The notes: generated by a model from the letters alone, not told the origin. A stretch of DNA of 35,241 bases from Ameyamaea chiangmaiensis (GCF_013376175.1 NZ_JABXXR010000020.1:1-35241); one strand, 5' to 3'; counted from the stretch's first letter, positions 22,905 through 33,425 are shown. Numbers and translations: made by a program.

Positions 22905-24611
22905 ATGTTATTCCATGGCTGGGTAACCATCATGGCCTTCTTCATCTGCGTTGTGGCGATGACGAGGCCGCTTGGTGGTTTCCTTAAACGTGTTCTCGAA
23001 GGAGAACAGCATGTTCTTGGGCGGATCATCGGTCCGGTCGAACGCGGCATCTATCGCGCTGCGGGCATTCAAGAGGATCGGGAACAATCCTGGTCGCAAT
23101 ATGCGATCGCGGTCATCGTCTTCAAGGTTATCTGCTTTATTGCAGTTTACACGCTTTTGCGTTTTCAGGGCGTTTTGCCGCTCAATCCAAATGGTATGCG
23201 CGGCGTCGCCCCCGATCTCGCTTACAACACGGCGATCAGTTTTGTGACCAATACGAACTGGCAGAGCTATGCTGGCGAGACGACCATGAGTCATCTCAGC
23301 CAGATGCTTGGGTTGACGGTCCAGAATTTCGTCTCGGCGGCAGCGGGTATTGCGATCGCTGCAGCCGTCATTCGTGGATTTACGCGTCGCAGCGCAGCGT
23401 CCATCGGCAATTTTTGGGCTGATCTCGTACGGACGACGCTTTATGTCCTGCTACCGATTTGTGTCGTCTTAGCGTTGTTGTTCGTGCTTGAAGGGGTGCC
23501 TCAGACTCTTCTGGGTTCCGTCACGGCCTCCACATTGGAGGGCACGCGTCAGACGATAGCTCTTGGTCCTGTAGCATCTCAGGAAGCGATCAAGATGCTT
23601 GGGACTAATGGGGGTGGATTTTTCAATGTGAATTCCGCTCATCCGTTTGAGAACCCGAACGCATTGACCAATTTCGTGCAAATGCTCGCCATTTTCGCGT
23701 TAGGGGCCGGGTTGACCAATATGTTTGGACGCATGGTTGGCAGGGAGCGACAGGGCTGGGCGATTTTCTCCGCTATGGCGGCTTTGTTTCTTGTCGGAAC
23801 CGTTGTGACCTACTGGTCTGAAGCCCATGCCAACCCTTTGCTGCATGCACTCGGCATCGATCCGTCTCTGGGCAATATGGAAGGCAAGGAAACACGCTTT
23901 GGCATCGTAGGGTCAGCACTGTTCGCAACGGTCACGACTGATGCGTCCTGCGGCGCAGTCAATGCCATGCACGAGAGTTTTCTGCCACTGGGTGGAATGG
24001 TTCCGCTCGTGAACATGATGCTTGGCGAAGTCATCTTTGGTGGTGTCGGGTCAGGTCTCTATGGCTTCCTGTTGTTTGCCATCATTGCCGTCTTCATGGC
24101 GGGGCTGATGGTTGGACGCACGCCTGAGTATCTCGGCAAAAAGATCGAGGCGCGCGAAATCAAAATGACGATGCTGGCCGTCTTGTGCCTCCCCCTAGTT
24201 ATGCTCGGTTTTACCGCGCTTGCTGTTGTCGTGCCTTCGGGCCTGTCCGCCCTGTCTACGAGCGGCCCGCACGGCTTTACCGAAGCGCTTTATGCCTACA
24301 CATCGGCTGCGGCAAATAACGGCAGCGCGTTCGCCGGTTTAACGGCGAATCCATTCTGGAACGTGACGCTCGGTATCGCCATGATGGTGGGGCGCTTCTT
24401 TGTTATCATTCCGGTACTGGCCATTGCCGGGGCAATGGCAGCGAAGAAAACTGCCGCTCCAACGCCTGGTACGTTCCCTACCGATACGGGTCTCTTCATT
24501 GCCCTCGTGACAGGCGTGATCCTGATCGTGGGTGGCCTGACCTTTCTTCCTGCACTCGCTCTCGGGCCGATCGTCGAGCATCTCGCGATGCTGCGTGGCA
24601 CCCTGTTCTAA
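22905..24611 (+). CDS. kdpA: KdpA, potassium-binding channel-like subunit
   Basis: KdpA is the membrane subunit that binds K+ selectively and passes it to KdpB. At 568 residues it is full length with about ten membrane spans. All four selectivity-filter loops can be seen: [11 protein letters not shown] (about 111-121), [22 protein letters not shown] (about 231-252), [20 protein letters not shown], and [14 protein letters not shown] (about 465-478). The gene follows kdpF and precedes kdpB by about ten bases in the standard FABC order. Confidence 0.96.
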   Translation: MLFHGWVTIMAFFICVVAMTRPLGGFLKRVLEGEQHVLGRIIGPVERGIYRAAGIQEDREQSWSQYAIAVIVFKVICFIAVYTLLRFQGVLPLNPNGMRGVAPDLAYNTAISFVTNTNWQSYAGETTMSHLSQMLGLTVQNFVSAAAGIAIAAAVIRGFTRRSAASIGNFWADLVRTTLYVLLPICVVLALLFVLEGVPQTLLGSVTASTLEGTRQTIALGPVASQEAIKMLGTNGGGFFNVNSAHPFENPNALTNFVQMLAIFALGAGLTNMFGRMVGRERQGWAIFSAMAALFLVGTVVTYWSEAHANPLLHALGIDPSLGNMEGKETRFGIVGSALFATVTTDASCGAVNAMHESFLPLGGMVPLVNMMLGEVIFGGVGSGLYGFLLFAIIAVFMAGLMVGRTPEYLGKKIEAREIKMTMLAVLCLPLVMLGFTALAVVVPSGLSALSTSGPHGFTEALYAYTSAAANNGSAFAGLTANPFWNVTLGIAMMVGRFFVIIPVLAIAGAMAAKKTAAPTPGTFPTDTGLFIALVTGVILIVGGLTFLPALALGPIVEHLAMLRGTLF

Positions 24612-24625
24612 GAGGCGCATTGTTC

Positions 24626-26734
24626 ATGGCACTTCATTTACCTCATTCCGAAGCCACTCATGGAGGGCGGAGTTCGGAACATCGCAGTCAGAGCAGTCTG
24701 ATGCAGGCGTCGCTTCTGCTGCCCGCGATTACGGAAAGCTTTCGCAAGCTTGATCCGCGCATCATGTGGCGTAATCCGGTCATGTTCGTCGTGGAGGTCG
24801 TCACCATTCTGACGACTGTCCTGCTGGTACGCGACATAATCATTGGGGGAACGCATCCTGGTTTTGCGATCCAGATCAATCTCTGGCTCTGGTTTACGCT
24901 CATCTTCGCCAATTTCGCAGAGGCCGTCGCGGAAGGGCGTGGCAAGGCGCAGGCCGACAGTCTGCGCCGCACCCGAACCGAGACACTTGGAAAGCGTCTC
25001 TTGGCCAATGACGACGGAGGCTACTCACATTTCGGTCTGTATGAGCAGATCCCGGCTCCTGAACTCGCAGTGGACGATATCGTGCTGGTTGAAGCGGGCG
25101 ACTTCATTCCGAGCGACGGGGAAGTTATCGACGGGATCGCATCCGTGGATGAATCCGCCATCACCGGTGAGTCCGCTCCCGTGATCCGAGAAAGTGGCGG
25201 TGATCGCTCCGCGGTGACGGGCGGCACACGTGTCCTGTCCGACTGGGTTATCGTCAGGATTACGGCGGCTCAGGGTTCCACCTTCCTTGATCGGATCATT
25301 TCGCTTGTCGAAGGCGCGCAGCGTCAAAAGACGCCAAACGAAATCGCACTGACGATCCTCCTGGCAGGCATGACGCTGATCTTTATTTTTGCGGTCGTGA
25401 CGATCCCAAGCTTCGTGCATTACGCAGGTGGTCATATTTCTGTCCTGATCCTCGTCGCGCTGTTTGTAACGCTGATTCCAACGACAATCGGTGCTCTGCT
25501 GTCCGCGATCGGTATTGCCGGTATGGATCGTCTGATACGTTTCAACGTGCTCGCCATGTCGGGGCGTGCGGTAGAGGCTGCGGGCGATGTCGATACGCTA
25601 CTGCTCGACAAGACTGGCACGATCACTATTGGTGACAGACAAGCTACCGCGTTCGTTCCTGTCTCGGGCGTAACAGAACACGAACTCGCTGATGCGGCGC
25701 AGCTTGCATCTCTAGCCGACGAAACGCCCGAAGGGCGCTCGATCGTCGTGCTCGCAAAAGAGAAATTCGGTATTCGTGGGCGGGATATGAATGCGCTCGG
25801 TGCACATTTTGTGCCCTTTACAGCGCAGACACGCATGAGCGGCGTGGATGTCGGAGACCGGCATATCCGCAAGGGCGCAGTAGACAGCGTGATTGCCTGT
25901 CTCGGGGAAGCCGTGCCATCCGTGGGGCAGATCCGCCAGATCGCCGACGAGATCGCCCGCCAGGGTGGTACGCCGCTCGCGGTAGCGGACAATACACGCC
26001 TCCTCGGCGTGGTACATCTGAAAGACGTCGTAAAGGGTGGTATCCGCGAACGCTTCGCGGAACTGCGACGGATGGGCATCCGAACCGTCATGATCACGGG
26101 GGATAATCCCCTGACGGCCGCAGCGATTGCTGCGGAGAGCGGTGTCGATCACTTCCTTGCACAGGCAACACCGGAAGCAAAGCTTGCGCTGATCCGTTCG
26201 GAACAGGCGTCTGGCAAGCTGGTAGCAATGTGCGGTGATGGTACCAATGATGCTCCGGCTCTCGCGCAGGCCGATGTTGGGGTGGCCATGAATACGGGAA
26301 CGGTCGCGGCACGCGAGGCCGGCAACATGGTTGACCTGGACAGTGATCCGACGAAACTCATTGAGATCGTGGGGATTGGAAAACAGCTCCTTATGACGCG
26401 TGGAGCCCTGACGACGTTTTCGATCGCCAACGATGTCGCCAAATATTTCGCCATCATTCCCGCGATGTTTGTGGGCTTCTATCCAGCGCTTTCCGCATTG
26501 AACGTCATGCATCTTGCCACACCGGAAAGCGCAGTGCTCTCGGCGATCATCTTCAATGCCCTGATCATCATCGCGCTCATTCCTCTGGCGCTGAAGGGTG
26601 TTCGTTATCGTCCGGTAGGCGCGGCATCGCTTCTAAGGCGCAATCTTCTCATTTACGGCATTGGCGGCCTGATCGTTCCGTTCATCGGAATCAAACTCAT
26701 CGACATGCTCGTGACGAGCATAGGTCTGGCCTGA
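24626..26734 (+). CDS. kdpB: KdpB, P-type ATPase subunit
   Basis: KdpB couples ATP hydrolysis to K+ uptake. The 702-residue product carries the actuator motif ITGESAPV (TGES), the phosphorylation motif [10 protein letters not shown] (Asp328), KGAVDSV in the nucleotide domain, and [23 protein letters not shown] at the hinge. About seven membrane helices are present. ATG 24626 is preferred to the TTG at 24620 because AGAGGCG lies at the right distance. All catalytic motifs are intact. Confidence 0.96.
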   Translation: MALHLPHSEATHGGRSSEHRSQSSLMQASLLLPAITESFRKLDPRIMWRNPVMFVVEVVTILTTVLLVRDIIIGGTHPGFAIQINLWLWFTLIFANFAEAVAEGRGKAQADSLRRTRTETLGKRLLANDDGGYSHFGLYEQIPAPELAVDDIVLVEAGDFIPSDGEVIDGIASVDESAITGESAPVIRESGGDRSAVTGGTRVLSDWVIVRITAAQGSTFLDRIISLVEGAQRQKTPNEIALTILLAGMTLIFIFAVVTIPSFVHYAGGHISVLILVALFVTLIPTTIGALLSAIGIAGMDRLIRFNVLAMSGRAVEAAGDVDTLLLDKTGTITIGDRQATAFVPVSGVTEHELADAAQLASLADETPEGRSIVVLAKEKFGIRGRDMNALGAHFVPFTAQTRMSGVDVGDRHIRKGAVDSVIACLGEAVPSVGQIRQIADEIARQGGTPLAVADNTRLLGVVHLKDVVKGGIRERFAELRRMGIRTVMITGDNPLTAAAIAAESGVDHFLAQATPEAKLALIRSEQASGKLVAMCGDGTNDAPALAQADVGVAMNTGTVAAREAGNMVDLDSDPTKLIEIVGIGKQLLMTRGALTTFSIANDVAKYFAIIPAMFVGFYPALSALNVMHLATPESAVLSAIIFNALIIIALIPLALKGVRYRPVGAASLLRRNLLIYGIGGLIVPFIGIKLIDMLVTSIGLA

Positions 26735-26744
26735 GGACACTGGC

Positions 26745-27368
26745 ATGACTCTTATCCGTCAACTTCGTCCCGCGCTGGTGATTTTCGGGCTTCTGTCCCT
26801 CCTCACCGGCTTCCTGTATCCGCTAAGCATGACTGCCATTTCGAGCGTTCTGATGCCGAATAAAGCGGCTGGCAGTCTGATCCATGACGGCAAACGGACG
26901 GTTGGCTCCGTGCTGATTGGCCAGAATTTCACGCAGTCCCGCTATTTCCACGGCCGTCCTTCGGCAACGATAGGCGCTGATCCGGCCGATCCGACAAAGA
27001 GTGTCCCGACGCCCTATAACGCTGCGGCTTCGATGGCGTCTAACGCCAGCCCGACGTCAAAGGCGCTCGTTGAGCGTGTGGCTGCAGCTCTGACGCAAGT
27101 AAGGGCGGAAAATCCCGAGGCTGTTGCGGCCGACTGGCCAATTCCCATGGATCTTGTGACGACGTCTGCCAGTGGTCTGGATCCTGATATCTCGCCACAG
27201 GCTGCATTTTTTCAGGTCAAACGTATTGCACGCGTGCGTAACATTCCCGAAGAGACGGTCAGGCAACTGGTGGAACACATGATTACACATCCCCTCATGG
27301 GGTGGCTTGGCGAACCGCATGTTAATGTGCTGGAACTCAACATGGCACTGGACGCCCTGCACAGGTAA
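26745..27368 (+). CDS. kdpC: KdpC, K+-ATPase chaperone subunit
   Basis: KdpC is a 207-residue bitopic protein with one N-terminal membrane helix (about residues 9-30) and a periplasmic domain that raises the nucleotide affinity of KdpB. Family motifs visible are GQNFTQSRYFHGRPSA, NAASMASNASP, the PEAVAADWPIPMDLVTTSASGLDPDISP block, and the closing LGEPHVNVLELNMALD. The stop TAA shares its last A with the kdpD ATG (TAATG), so the sensor is translated with the pump. Confidence 0.95.
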   Translation: MTLIRQLRPALVIFGLLSLLTGFLYPLSMTAISSVLMPNKAAGSLIHDGKRTVGSVLIGQNFTQSRYFHGRPSATIGADPADPTKSVPTPYNAAASMASNASPTSKALVERVAAALTQVRAENPEAVAADWPIPMDLVTTSASGLDPDISPQAAFFQVKRIARVRNIPEETVRQLVEHMITHPLMGWLGEPHVNVLELNMALDALHR

Positions 27369-30055
27369 TGGAGACACATCTCATCCGCCCGGATCCTGAC
27401 GCCCTTCTCCGGCAGACTGTGCTGGACGGTGACAGCCACAAACGCGGCCGCCTCAAGGTTTTTCTTGGTGCGGCTCCCGGTGTCGGCAAGACATTCGAAA
27501 TGCTGACCGTTGCGCATCAGTTGCAACGCGACGGTGTGGACGTCGTGATTGGGGTGGTCGAAACGCATGGTCGCTCTGAGACGGCGGCCTTGGTGAACAG
27601 GTTAGAACTGGTACCTTTACGAACCGTGACGTACCGCCACCGGATCCTGACCGAGATGGATCTCGATGCGGTGCTCAGGCGGGCGCCACGTGTCGTTGCT
27701 GTGGACGAACTGGCGCATACGAACGCGTCGGGATCACGCCACCCGAAGCGATGGATGGATGTCGAGGAACTGCTTGCGGCCGGGATTAACGTTCTGACGA
27801 CGGTCAATATCCAGCATCTTGAAAGCCTTAACGATATCGTCGCATCCATCACGCGGGTACGTGTGCGCGAGACGGTTCCCGATCACGTGATCGGAGACGC
27901 GGATGAGGTTGAGCTTATTGATCTGACCCCGAACGATCTGTTGCAACGGATGCGTGACGGCAAAATCTATGCCGAACACACCGCTGGAAGGGCACTGCTT
28001 CATTATTTTTCCCCCGGCAACCTAACGGCGCTACGTGAACTTGCCCTGCGTCAGACCGCACAGCAGGTCGATGCGCAGCTTGTTGACCATATGAAGGCCA
28101 ACGCGATTGCCGGACCATGGGCGGCAGGCGAACGGATCATGGTCTGCCTGACCCTTCAGGACGGAGATGCCAGCCTCCTGCGTTATGGCAAGCGCCTGGC
28201 TGATCGTCTTCATGCTCCGTGGATCGTGCTCCATGTCGAGACGAACCGTGATCTTAGCGATACGGCTCGTTCAAGAATGGCGTCTCAGATGCATCTGGCG
28301 CAGTCCTTGGGCGCGGAGACGGTCACGATCCCAGGCCAGGACGTAGCGCTTGATGCTGTTGCCTATGCAAGGGCGCAGAACGTGACACAGATCGTGGCGG
28401 CACATCCTGCCGGTCACGGGTGGAGCGGGCGGATCCGGCAATGGTTGGGACGCGCAACGACGGAGCGTCTGATCCAGTGCGCGCAAGGCTTTCCAGTGCA
28501 TGTCGTGCCGCGTTCTCCCGGCGAAGATGCAGTGACCGAACGACCTCATAATATCGAACCCTTCAGAGCGGCTCCCTATATCGCGGCTACCCTGATCGTT
28601 CTCAGTGCACTGGCAGTCGCGCTCTTGCTGCGTCGGGGCTTTGAGGTCAGCAATGTTTCACTGGCCTTTCTGACCGCGATCCTCGGCGTGGCGGTGGCCT
28701 ACGGTCTCTGGCCATCGTTGTGGGCATCCCTGCTGGGGATGCTCTGTTTCAATTTCTTTTTTTTGCCTCCTCTTTATACGTTGACGATTGCGGCCCCTGA
28801 TAATGTTGTGGCCCTGTTCTTCTTCTTCGCAACGGCTCTCATCGCTAGTAATCTTGGGGCGCGCGTCCGAAATCAGGCCGTTGTGGCGCGACACCGGGCG
28901 GATATCACGCAATCGCTGTATCATTTCAGCCGCACAATCACGGGAATCATTAAACTCGATGATCTACTGTGGTCTGCAAGTCATCAGATCGCGACAATGC
29001 TCGACTGTGATGTGGCTATGTTGCTTCCTGACAGTGAGAAGCTGGAAGTCAAGGCGTCCTATAACGGCGGGAAAGTCGTTGGGACTGACGATCTGGCAGC
29101 GGCAACCTGGGCATGGAAGCACAATAAAGTAGCGGGGCGAGGGTCAGATAATCTCCCGGGTGGGAGATGGCTCTTCATCCCTCTGCGAACCGGACGTGGA
29201 CCTGTCGCTGTGATCGGCCTTCAGACAGAGAGAACAGGACCCATTTTTGACCTTGAGCGGCAGGGGCTGCTGGATGCTTTGGCCGATCAGACCGCGTCCG
29301 CCATTGAGAGTATTCTTTTGGCTGGGGAACTGGATCGGGCACGCCTGGATGTAGAAACCGACAAATTACGGGGTGCATTACTAACGTCGATTTCTCACGA
29401 TCTGAGAACGCCTCTGGCCTCCATTCTGGGCGCGACATCCAGTCTTGAAAGTTATGGAGAAGAACTCGACGGAACTGCGCGCCAGGAACTGCTCTCAACC
29501 ATTCACGATGAAGCAGAGCGGCTTAATCGGTTTGTCGCCAATCTGCTGGACATGACCCGCCTTGAAGCCGGTGCTCTCCAGCCACGCAGGGAACCCGTGG
29601 ATGTTGGCGAGGTCATTGCAAGCACGCTTTCCCGCGCTGCGGGTCTGTTGTCCGATCACGAGATCGAGATGCTTATTGAACCTGATTTGCCAATGCCGCT
29701 TCTTGACGACGTTCTTCTGGAACAGGCGCTTTTCAATATTCTCGACAATGCTGGAAAATATACCGACCCGGGAACGAAAATAACCGTCATGGCATCCTCT
29801 GGCCACGACAGTCTTCTCATTCATATTAAAGATGAAGGGGAAGGATTTTCGGCTAGCGACCCCGAAGTGGCCTTCAGTAAATTCAAACGTTTCAAATCTG
29901 CTGATCGATCCAGACCTGGAACTGGTCTGGGGCTTGCCATCTCCCGGGGTTTCATTGAGGCCATGGGAGGAACAGTTGTGGCGCGCAATCGACAGGACCG
30001 TTCGGGCGCAGAGTTGATCATGACGTTTCCTTTGGACGAGAAAAATACAAAATGA
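27368..30055 (+). CDS. kdpD: KdpD, potassium/turgor sensor histidine kinase
   Basis: KdpD is the membrane histidine kinase that, with KdpE, induces kdpFABC under K+ limitation. The 895-residue protein has the cytoplasmic KdpD domain with Walker A GAAPGVGKT (34-42) and VVAVDELAHTNASGSRHPKRW. A USP-like domain follows (about 250-370), then four membrane helices (about 400-500), a GAF-like region, and the kinase core. In the core, His677 lies in TSISHDLRTPLASILG, the N box is NILDNAGKYTDPG and the G boxes are EGEGF and PGTGLGLAIS. Length and domain order equal the family's usual form. The stop overlaps the kdpE start (ATGA at 30052-30055). Confidence 0.96.
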   Translation: METHLIRPDPDALLRQTVLDGDSHKRGRLKVFLGAAPGVGKTFEMLTVAHQLQRDGVDVVIGVVETHGRSETAALVNRLELVPLRTVTYRHRILTEMDLDAVLRRAPRVVAVDELAHTNASGSRHPKRWMDVEELLAAGINVLTTVNIQHLESLNDIVASITRVRVRETVPDHVIGDADEVELIDLTPNDLLQRMRDGKIYAEHTAGRALLHYFSPGNLTALRELALRQTAQQVDAQLVDHMKANAIAGPWAAGERIMVCLTLQDGDASLLRYGKRLADRLHAPWIVLHVETNRDLSDTARSRMASQMHLAQSLGAETVTIPGQDVALDAVAYARAQNVTQIVAAHPAGHGWSGRIRQWLGRATTERLIQCAQGFPVHVVPRSPGEDAVTERPHNIEPFRAAPYIAATLIVLSALAVALLLRRGFEVSNVSLAFLTAILGVAVAYGLWPSLWASLLGMLCFNFFFLPPLYTLTIAAPDNVVALFFFFATALIASNLGARVRNQAVVARHRADITQSLYHFSRTITGIIKLDDLLWSASHQIATMLDCDVAMLLPDSEKLEVKASYNGGKVVGTDDLAAATWAWKHNKVAGRGSDNLPGGRWLFIPLRTGRGPVAVIGLQTERTGPIFDLERQGLLDALADQTASAIESILLAGELDRARLDVETDKLRGALLTSISHDLRTPLASILGATSSLESYGEELDGTARQELLSTIHDEAERLNRFVANLLDMTRLEAGALQPRREPVDVGEVIASTLSRAAGLLSDHEIEMLIEPDLPMPLLDDVLLEQALFNILDNAGKYTDPGTKITVMASSGHDSLLIHIKDEGEGFSASDPEVAFSKFKRFKSADRSRPGTGLGLAISRGFIEAMGGTVVARNRQDRSGAELIMTFPLDEKNTK

Positions 30056-30735
30056 GCGATCCGTCGGTACTGATTGTGGATGACGAGCCTGCCATCCGTC
30101 GGCTTCTCAGAACGTCGCTCGTCAGCCAGTCCTGGCGCGTGACAGAAGCCCGGACGGGGGAAATGGCCCTGAACATGGCAACGGAGATCGTGCCGGACAT
30201 CGTTGTTCTTGATCTGGGGCTTCCAGACATGGACGGCGTAGACGTTCTTCGACGTCTGAGAGGTGCTCATCCAACTTTGCCTGTCGTGATACTCTCGGTT
30301 CGCGATGACGAACGCGGCAAGGTCGCGGCCCTTGAAGCGGGAGCTGATGACTATGTAACCAAACCATTCAGCATGGCTGAACTTATCGCGCGCATGCGCA
30401 ACGCATTGCGACACGCCTTACAACAGGAAGGCACCATCCCACTGTTTGTGTCAGGTGATCTGACAGTCGATCTCGTGCGCCGGCAGATCTTTCGTGGCGC
30501 AGATGAAATCCGTCTTTCACCACGGGAGTGGGATATCGCGCGCATGCTTGTTCGTTATGCGGGACGTGTCCTGACGCATCAGACCATCATGAGTCAGCTA
30601 TGGGGAGCAACGGGCGATGTTCAACAGCTTCGCGTCTATATCCGGCAGATACGTCAGAAGATCGAAATTGATCCGGAGAGGCCACGTCTTATTATCACTG
30701 AAACGGGTGTCGGGTATCGAATGGTTCAATTATAA
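30052..30735 (+). CDS. kdpE: KdpE, OmpR-family response regulator
   Basis: KdpE is the cytoplasmic response regulator that activates kdpFABC after phosphorylation by KdpD. The 227-residue product has a receiver domain with Asp10/Asp11, phospho-acceptor Asp54 in VVLDLGLPDMDGV and the conserved Lys in YVTKPFSM. An OmpR-type winged-helix domain follows, closing with LRVYIRQIRQKIE and ITETGVGYRM. Candidate target repeats TTCCTAT lie before the operon. No terminator was seen in the 200 bases after the stop. Confidence 0.95.
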   Translation: MSDPSVLIVDDEPAIRRLLRTSLVSQSWRVTEARTGEMALNMATEIVPDIVVLDLGLPDMDGVDVLRRLRGAHPTLPVVILSVRDDERGKVAALEAGADDYVTKPFSMAELIARMRNALRHALQQEGTIPLFVSGDLTVDLVRRQIFRGADEIRLSPREWDIARMLVRYAGRVLTHQTIMSQLWGATGDVQQLRVYIRQIRQKIEIDPERPRLIITETGVGYRMVQL

Positions 30736-30935
30736 ATATTTTCTGAATTACCGTTTAATAATATTAGTCAGAAACCGGACTTCACCCTTATGATGCCCCT
30801 ACATTCAAGGAATACGAAGCAAGGAGGTGATGGCGGCCTTCATCTCTCTCACCAGAGAAAATAGTGTTGCTTCCAGAAATCACTCACTCCCAGTTTTTCT
30901 TGACGTAGAGGAGAAGAGCGGTCAGCGGTGAAGGT

Positions 30936-32198
30936 ATGGATACCATCAGCCTACTCGCTCTGCTTCTAACTCTCTCGGCAGGGTTCAGTATTCTCAATCA
31001 CCACACGTTGCGTCTTCCTGTGACGATCGGTGTACTGGTCTTCTCATTACTGGCTTCCCTGCTGGTTATGATCCTGAATCCGTTGATACCATCCTATGAC
31101 CTTCAGGCTCTCTCGCGATCTGTTCTCGGAGCGATTAATCTTCCCACGACCCTTCTGAATGGTGCGCTGTCGCTGCTTCTGTTTGCCGGGGCCACGCAGG
31201 TGGATGTCGGGCATCTGCGCTCAAAGCTTGCCTCCGTGGCTGCTCTCTCTGTTCTCGGAACTGTTCTGGCTGTTGCCTTTCTGGCAATCGCGGCATGGTG
31301 CGTTTTCCCTCTGTTAGGTCATACCGTTCCTTTCACATGGTGCATCGTCTTGGGGGCTATCCTCGCGCCGACTGATCCCGTTTCGGTTGTCGGGATGCTG
31401 AAACGTCTCGGACTGCCTGGCCCCCTGCAGGCTGTTTTCGCAGGTGAGAGTCTGTTCAATGACGGCGTGGGGGTGGTGATTTTCGGCGTCACGATAGGAC
31501 TTGCGACCGGGGACAGCCAAGGAGTGACCGCCTCCGAGATTGCTCTGAGTTTTTGCCGCGAGGCGATCGGTGGCGGCCTGCTGGGCGCACTGACCGGATT
31601 GATTGCACTTCGTATACTTAAGGGACAGCGGGATACGCACATTGATCTGCTGACGTCACTGGCTCTTGCGACCGGAACCTTCAGCATTGCCAACCAATTT
31701 GGCATGTCGGGTGCGATTGCTGTCGTGGTGGCGGGACTGTGCTTTGGCACTAGCTATAGCCATTCAGTTTTTGACGAGGCATCCCGAAAGGAACTCGACG
31801 TCGCATGGACACTCATTGACGAGGTGCTAAACGTCTTGCTGTTCATGCTGATCGGCTTTGAAATCCTTGAGGTCACGCCACGTCTATTTACGGTACTGGC
31901 GACCTTGGCCGTGATACCGCTGTCCGTTGCCGTGCGGGCATTGAGCGTATTGTTTTCAACGCTTCCGGTTCACCTCAGGCAATGGGAGCGGGGCCGTGTT
32001 CTTGGTATCCTGACTTGGGGCGGTCTGCGTGGAGGCATCTCGGTTTCGCTGGCACTTGGATTGCCATCCGGAGACTTGCGGGAGTTGCTGTTGCCTGTCT
32101 GTTACGGCGTGGTGGTGTTTACGATCATCGTGCAGGGGCTAACCATGGAGCGGGTTGCCAGCAAACTCTATCCGTCCTCTACGCTTGGACCGCAATAA
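30936..32198 (+). CDS. CPA1-type Na+(K+)/H+ antiporter
   Basis: This 420-residue inner-membrane cation:proton antiporter of the NhaP-like CPA1 family has about 12 hydrophobic segments. It carries the two half-site motifs expected in the core: LGAILAPTDPVSVVG (about 139-153, unwound helix) and the ion-binding pair Asn175/Asp176 in GESLFNDGVGVV. GILTWGGLRGGISVSLAL near residue 360 matches the family's TM10-11 box. It has no large C-terminal cytosolic domain. It lies 200 bases after kdpE on the same strand, fitting a pH, sodium or potassium homeostasis set. Substrate choice between Na+ and K+ cannot be decided from sequence. Confidence 0.88.
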   Translation: MDTISLLALLLTLSAGFSILNHHTLRLPVTIGVLVFSLLASLLVMILNPLIPSYDLQALSRSVLGAINLPTTLLNGALSLLLFAGATQVDVGHLRSKLASVAALSVLGTVLAVAFLAIAAWCVFPLLGHTVPFTWCIVLGAILAPTDPVSVVGMLKRLGLPGPLQAVFAGESLFNDGVGVVIFGVTIGLATGDSQGVTASEIALSFCREAIGGGLLGALTGLIALRILKGQRDTHIDLLTSLALATGTFSIANQFGMSGAIAVVVAGLCFGTSYSHSVFDEASRKELDVAWTLIDEVLNVLLFMLIGFEILEVTPRLFTVLATLAVIPLSVAVRALSVLFSTLPVHLRQWERGRVLGILTWGGLRGGISVSLALGLPSGDLRELLLPVCYGVVVFTIIVQGLTMERVASKLYPSSTLGPQ

Positions 32199-32301
32199 TT
32201 CAGCTCTGATTATTTGAAGTACAGCTCCGCGATGAGGAAAATACTGGCAGCTTTGTCATGTTTTTCAAAAGATAGCCGAACTACTGCTATCTCCCAAGTG
32301 G

Positions 32302-32760
32302 TCATTCATCGTTTGCCAGACCGTTGATGACCCGTCGAAGCAGATCAAGCAGTAGTTCACTGTCTTCTCCCGATAGATAAAGATGACTTTTGGCATTGAT
32401 TGACGCGACAGCAGCAGCAATGTCCGGCAGTTTTTTTGCCGCTGAAGAGGTCAGCGAGATCAATGTGCTGCGCCGATCATTTGGGTCTGTACTGCTCTGG
32501 ATCAACCCGTCCCGTTCCATACGAGAGAGGGTCTTGGCCATGGTGGATTGCTCTACCGCAGCAAGACGCACCAGTTCACGTTGCGGTTGAGACTTTCCGT
32601 CCGCAAGAGCAAAAAACACAGGCAGTTGGCCGGACGTGAGACCAAAAGGGCGCAAAGCATCGTCCATCTCACGTGCGAAGAGCCGGGCAGCCCAGTTGAC
32701 CATATAGCCAAGGGATTGTTCACGGGATTGCCATTTATATGGCTTGCTATCTTTATTCAT
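32302..32760 (-). CDS. MarR family transcriptional regulator
   Basis: This 152-residue winged-helix regulator has the MarR layout: dimerisation helices at both ends and a central HTH (QRELVRLAAVEQSTMAKTLSRMERDGLI) followed by the wing STDPNDRRSTLISLT, where the DxRS motif contacts DNA. The sensed ligand is unknown. It is divergent from a small membrane protein gene. An imperfect 15-base inverted repeat spans its own first codons and the intergenic region, which suggests autorepression and control of the neighbour. Confidence 0.88.
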   Translation of the reverse strand: MNKDSKPYKWQSREQSLGYMVNWAARLFAREMDDALRPFGLTSGQLPVFFALADGKSQPQRELVRLAAVEQSTMAKTLSRMERDGLIQSSTDPNDRRSTLISLTSSAAKKLPDIAAAVASINAKSHLYLSGEDSELLLDLLRRVINGLANDE

Positions 32761-32776
32761 GGCTAGCTATATAAAT
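32733..32776. promoter_or_regulatory. Inverted repeat, candidate MarR operator
   Basis: ATTTATATGGCTTGC (32733-32747) and the reverse complement of GCTAGCTATATAAAT (32762-32776), which is ATTTATATAGCTAGC, agree at 13 of 15 positions. The left arm lies within the first codons of the MarR gene, the right arm in the short divergent promoter region. The TATATAA sequence in the right arm could also be a -10 element for the membrane protein gene. Confidence 0.5.
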
Positions 32777-32807
32777 CTCACGGATCCATTTCAGCAAGGA
32801 CAATCCC

Positions 32808-33248
32808 ATGCGAAGGCTTCTTTACCGTATCCATCCTCTGCTAGGAAGTTTGGCCATTCTATGCATAGCCGGTTTCATGGTTGGCACCATCGTTTCCGAA
32901 ATATATGGGAATATTCAGACTATTGCCGCGACTAAACATACTATCCTCTGGGGATTGCTTGTTCTTGTCCCTTGTCTCGCTTTCACCGGGCTGTCTGGTT
33001 ATAAAATAGCGGGAAAAGCGCCTCGGGGTCAGGTGCTCACAAAACTTAAACGCATGCGAGTTATCGGACTCAATGGCATCTGTATTCTTGTCCCCTGCGC
33101 GTTTTTTCTGGCGATGCGAGCTTCTGAATTAAAGTTTGGCTGGCCTTTTTATAGCATCCAGTTTCTCGAACTGCTGGCAGGGTCAATCAATCTCGCGCTT
33201 CTTGGTATGAATTTTCGTGACGGATTACGAATGGCCTGGTCGAGATAA
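32808..33248 (+). CDS. Small four-helix membrane protein, unknown
   Basis: This 146-residue integral membrane protein has four hydrophobic segments (about 11-32, 43-64, 84-102 and 117-136) separated by short basic loops; the KAPRGQVLTKLKRMR loop faces the cytoplasm by the positive-inside rule. I do not recognise the family. AAGGA lies 8-12 bases before the ATG. It is divergently paired with the MarR gene and probably under its control, so it may be a stress- or compound-responsive membrane protein. It is compositionally ordinary for the region. Confidence 0.7.
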   Translation: MRRLLYRIHPLLGSLAILCIAGFMVGTIVSEIYGNIQTIAATKHTILWGLLVLVPCLAFTGLSGYKIAGKAPRGQVLTKLKRMRVIGLNGICILVPCAFFLAMRASELKFGWPFYSIQFLELLAGSINLALLGMNFRDGLRMAWSR

Positions 33249-33334
33249 AACAAGATACACGTATGTGCATCGATATATCCGGAACGATTCCAACAACGGA
33301 ATTAGCCGGATTTAGATGTCTGGAATCTGCTCCT

Positions 33335-33425
33335 ATCGCTTCAGAGCCCGACTTTCTGTTGCCCCCTAAAAATCGGCCTGTCTGCGCAATTAATGGCGGC
33401 AGGCAGGCGGTAGTCGCCTCATGTC
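33335..33425 (-). repeat. Dispersed intergenic repeat, copy D, with hairpin
   Basis: On the plus strand: ATCGCTTC, GCCCGACTTTCTGTTGCCCC, CGGCCTGTCTG (33374-33384), CAGGCAGGCGG (33400-33410), then TAGTCGCCTCATGTCAG. It matches copy C in order and spacing but its hairpin arms have diverged. It marks the right edge of the Kdp module. The remainder of the 33249-33630 gap has no supported gene. Confidence 0.6.

Noticed and set aside
25432-26512. Long minus-strand frames opposite kdpB
   Set aside because: Antisense shadows of an intact, strongly conserved P-type ATPase gene.
30736-30935. Short frame near 30790 with AAGGAGG inside
   Set aside because: About 24 codons with no hydrophobic or domain signal; the AAGGAGG is too close to the next ATG for a normal start.
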